This document shows, in pieces, positions 62,789 to 64,000 of a stretch of 64,000 nt of DNA. Every line of letters starts with the position of its first letter. The first letter of the stretch is position 1. Made by a program: the position numbers and the translations under genes. The notes under the pieces are model-generated. The model ran no database searches, had not been told where the DNA came from, and saw nothing but the letters and a program-made list of their open reading frames with translations. The stretch is from the NCBI RefSeq assembly GCF_002266855.1, contig NZ_NGJN01000001.1, positions 310,001-374,000 of the forward strand, in the 5' to 3' direction. The stretch is from Winogradskyella aurantia. Its GTDB lineage: Bacteria > Bacteroidota > Bacteroidia > Flavobacteriales > Flavobacteriaceae.

Positions 62789-63162
62789 TTGTTAGCTGTT
62801 TTATCCAAAAACTTCTGAAGCATCTTTTTCACGGTTTTATCCATAGCCTCAAAAGTTATTGTGTCTTTACTAATGTACAAAATCATTAACGCATAAGCTG
62901 TTGAACTATTGTTAAAGTAATTGGGTTTATTTAGTCTAAAGGCTTCTCTCATTAAGCGTTTTATCCTATTTCTAGATACGGCATTTTTATGCAAGCGCTT
63001 ACTAACCGAAACACCTGTTTTAAGGGTGCTGTTATCATCAAATGGAGTTTTTAAGTAAATTAGCCGCAAAGGAAACACCGTTATAGATTGACCTTCATTA
63101 AAAAGACGCTCTATAATTTTTTTGCTTTTTAGTTTATCTTTTTTGCTGAACCGATACGACAT
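62785..63162 (-). CDS. rnpA: Ribonuclease P protein component
   Basis: Protein subunit of RNase P, which trims the 5' leaders of tRNAs. I chose the ATG at 63162 (MSYRFSKKDKLKSKK); one codon earlier is a GTG at 63165. The 125-residue protein is basic with the family motif RNRIKRLMREAFRLNK near residue 62-77. It is translationally coupled to the S41 protease and has a strong promoter at 63182-63211. No rpmH is adjacent in this window. Confidence 0.94.
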   Translation of the reverse strand: MSYRFSKKDKLKSKKIIERLFNEGQSITVFPLRLIYLKTPFDDNSTLKTGVSVSKRLHKNAVSRNRIKRLMREAFRLNKPNYFNNSSTAYALMILYISKDTITFEAMDKTVKKMLQKFLDKTANK

Positions 63163-63181
63163 CACCTGAAAATTACCGAGG

Positions 63182-63211
63182 CAAAAATAGAACTTCCCTT
63201 GCTAACACCAA
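63182..63211 (-). promoter_or_regulatory. Full -33/-7 promoter of rnpA
   Basis: On the minus strand TTG (63211-63209), a 19-bp spacer and TATTTTTG (63189-63182) match the Bacteroidota consensus, 19 bp before the ATG at 63162. It would drive rnpA and the S41 protease gene. Confidence 0.65.
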
Positions 63212-63303
63212 GGTTTTTGGGGTATTTAGCTATGATAAAAGTCATATTTTATAGCTTTTTATTGAAGTAACTTACGAAGATTAATAAATATAAGAGCTTA
63301 TTT

Positions 63304-64000
63304 ATGGGACATTTAGACGTTAAACAGCTTAAAACCGCTCAAGACAACGCCGAATATATCCAATATCTTATAAAAGATTTAAAGGCGTTGGATCAAATGC
63401 TTAAACAAGATTTAATAGAGAAAGGTCCCATAAGAATCGGAGCGGAACAAGAGTTTTGTATCACAACTGATAATTATTTTCCGAATAATAACAATATTGA
63501 ACTTCTAAAAGCAATAGACGATAAGCACTTTACAACAGAGATAGGACGATACAATCTTGAAATTAACTCCGACCCATTAGAATTAAGAAATAGTTGTTTC
63601 TCTGAACTTCACCAACAACTTAAAAAACTACTAGAGAAAGCTAAATTAAAAGCAAACGAAAAGGATTCAAAGATTGTACTTACAGGTATTTTACCAACGC
63701 TTAGACTAAAGCACATAGGAGAAAGCCACATGACCGACATGCCCCGCTATCGCGTATTAAATAACGCTTTAAAGGCTCTGAGAAGGCAAAATTTCAACAT
63801 ACACATTAAAGGCGTTGATGAGTTAAGTTTGGTTCACGATTGCGTGATGCTCGAAGCCTGTAACACCAGTTTTCAAACGCATCTACAGATTAATCCAGAT
63901 GAGTTTGTGGCCAAGTATAATTGGGCACAGGCTATTGCCGGACCAGTACTGGCAAGCTGTACTAATTCCCCACTCCTTTTTGGTAGGGAATTGTGGGCAG
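63304..64000 (+). CDS. Glutamate--cysteine-ligase-like protein (carboxylate-amine ligase), 3' part cut by window edge
   Basis: The frame opens at the ATG at 63304 and stays open for 232 codons to the window end, so the C-terminus is missing. The sequence has the GCS2-type ligase start IRIGAEQEFCIT near residue 41, a EINSDPLELR segment near 84, and HLQINPDEF near 196. In flavobacteria such proteins often carry C-terminal CBS domains, which would lie outside the window. Substrates of these YbdK-like enzymes are mostly unproven. Confidence 0.82.
   Translation, partial: MGHLDVKQLKTAQDNAEYIQYLIKDLKALDQMLKQDLIEKGPIRIGAEQEFCITTDNYFPNNNNIELLKAIDDKHFTTEIGRYNLEINSDPLELRNSCFSELHQQLKKLLEKAKLKANEKDSKIVLTGILPTLRLKHIGESHMTDMPRYRVLNNALKALRRQNFNIHIKGVDELSLVHDCVMLEACNTSFQTHLQINPDEFVAKYNWAQAIAGPVLASCTNSPLLFGRELWA

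Noticed and set aside
1-64000. CRISPR arrays, prophage, insertion sequences, integrases, rRNA genes
   Set aside because: No regular spaced repeats, transposase, phage structural or rRNA sequence was recognised on either strand.

Overview
The window is chromosomal DNA from a member of the Bacteroidota, almost certainly the family Flavobacteriaceae; the genus cannot be fixed from the sequence. Support comes from AT-rich DNA, weak Shine-Dalgarno signals, promoters of the TTG-N19-TAnnTTTG type, a type IX secretion sorting domain, and lineage-typical families (DUF6427, DUF6341, DUF4254, DUF4175, DUF4837, a GlnRS with a YqeY-like tail, GIN-domain and PorT-like proteins). No phage, IS element, integrase, CRISPR array or rRNA operon was seen. 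I found no clear pseudogene. Two genes are cut by the window ends: a GT9 heptosyltransferase on the left and a glutamate-cysteine-ligase-like gene on the right.

Layout. 1-4.6 kb: LPS-core type glycosyltransferase, DUF4254, upp, two small membrane proteins and purD. 4.6-30.4 kb: a large surface polysaccharide region. Three plus-strand genes (CapK-like ligase, UDP-GlcNAc 2-epimerase, glycosyltransferase) face a long minus-strand series. Read in transcription order, that series is M23 peptidase, GH3-like enzyme, a DUF6909-like protein with a nucleoside-phosphorylase-like C-terminus, Wzz-like chain-length protein, rfbB-A-C-D (dTDP-rhamnose), cysQ, a double-DUF2061 membrane protein, cysC, cysD, cysN, flippase, sulfotransferase, polymerase and lipoprotein genes, glycosyltransferases, an acetyltransferase, an O-antigen-ligase-like protein and finally the priming glycosylphosphotransferase. 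Together they can make an activated sulfate donor (PAPS), remove the by-product PAP, and build, flip and polymerise a rhamnose-containing glycan. The reasonable inference is a sulfated exopolysaccharide, capsule or O-antigen.

30.4-43.5 kb is core housekeeping: tatA, DUF4837 lipoprotein, LysM lytic transglycosylase, pgk, holB, an OmpH/Skp-like lipoprotein, a methyltransferase, mnmG, ybeY and a giant DUF4175 protein with a collagen-like segment. Two perfect 16-bp parS palindromes flank mnmG, which suggests an origin-proximal position. 43.5-56.1 kb holds alkB, gltX, a PorT-like barrel, an SPFH protein, DUF1761, glnS, a zinc ribbon protein, folB, tRNA-Cys(GCA), a LysE-type exporter, a GIN-domain protein, a YbjQ-like protein and rnr. 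56.1-64 kb holds a REP-like repeat, a secreted seven-repeat propeller protein with a T9SS signal, a 559-bp gene-free stretch, rpiB, a cation diffusion facilitator, an acetyltransferase, an OmpA-like protein, an S41 protease, rnpA and the partial ligase gene.

All family names are from reading motifs by eye; no database search was run. The least expected items are the sulfation module inside the polysaccharide locus, the phosphorylase-like uncharacterised protein, the parS pair around mnmG, and the collagen-like DUF4175 protein.
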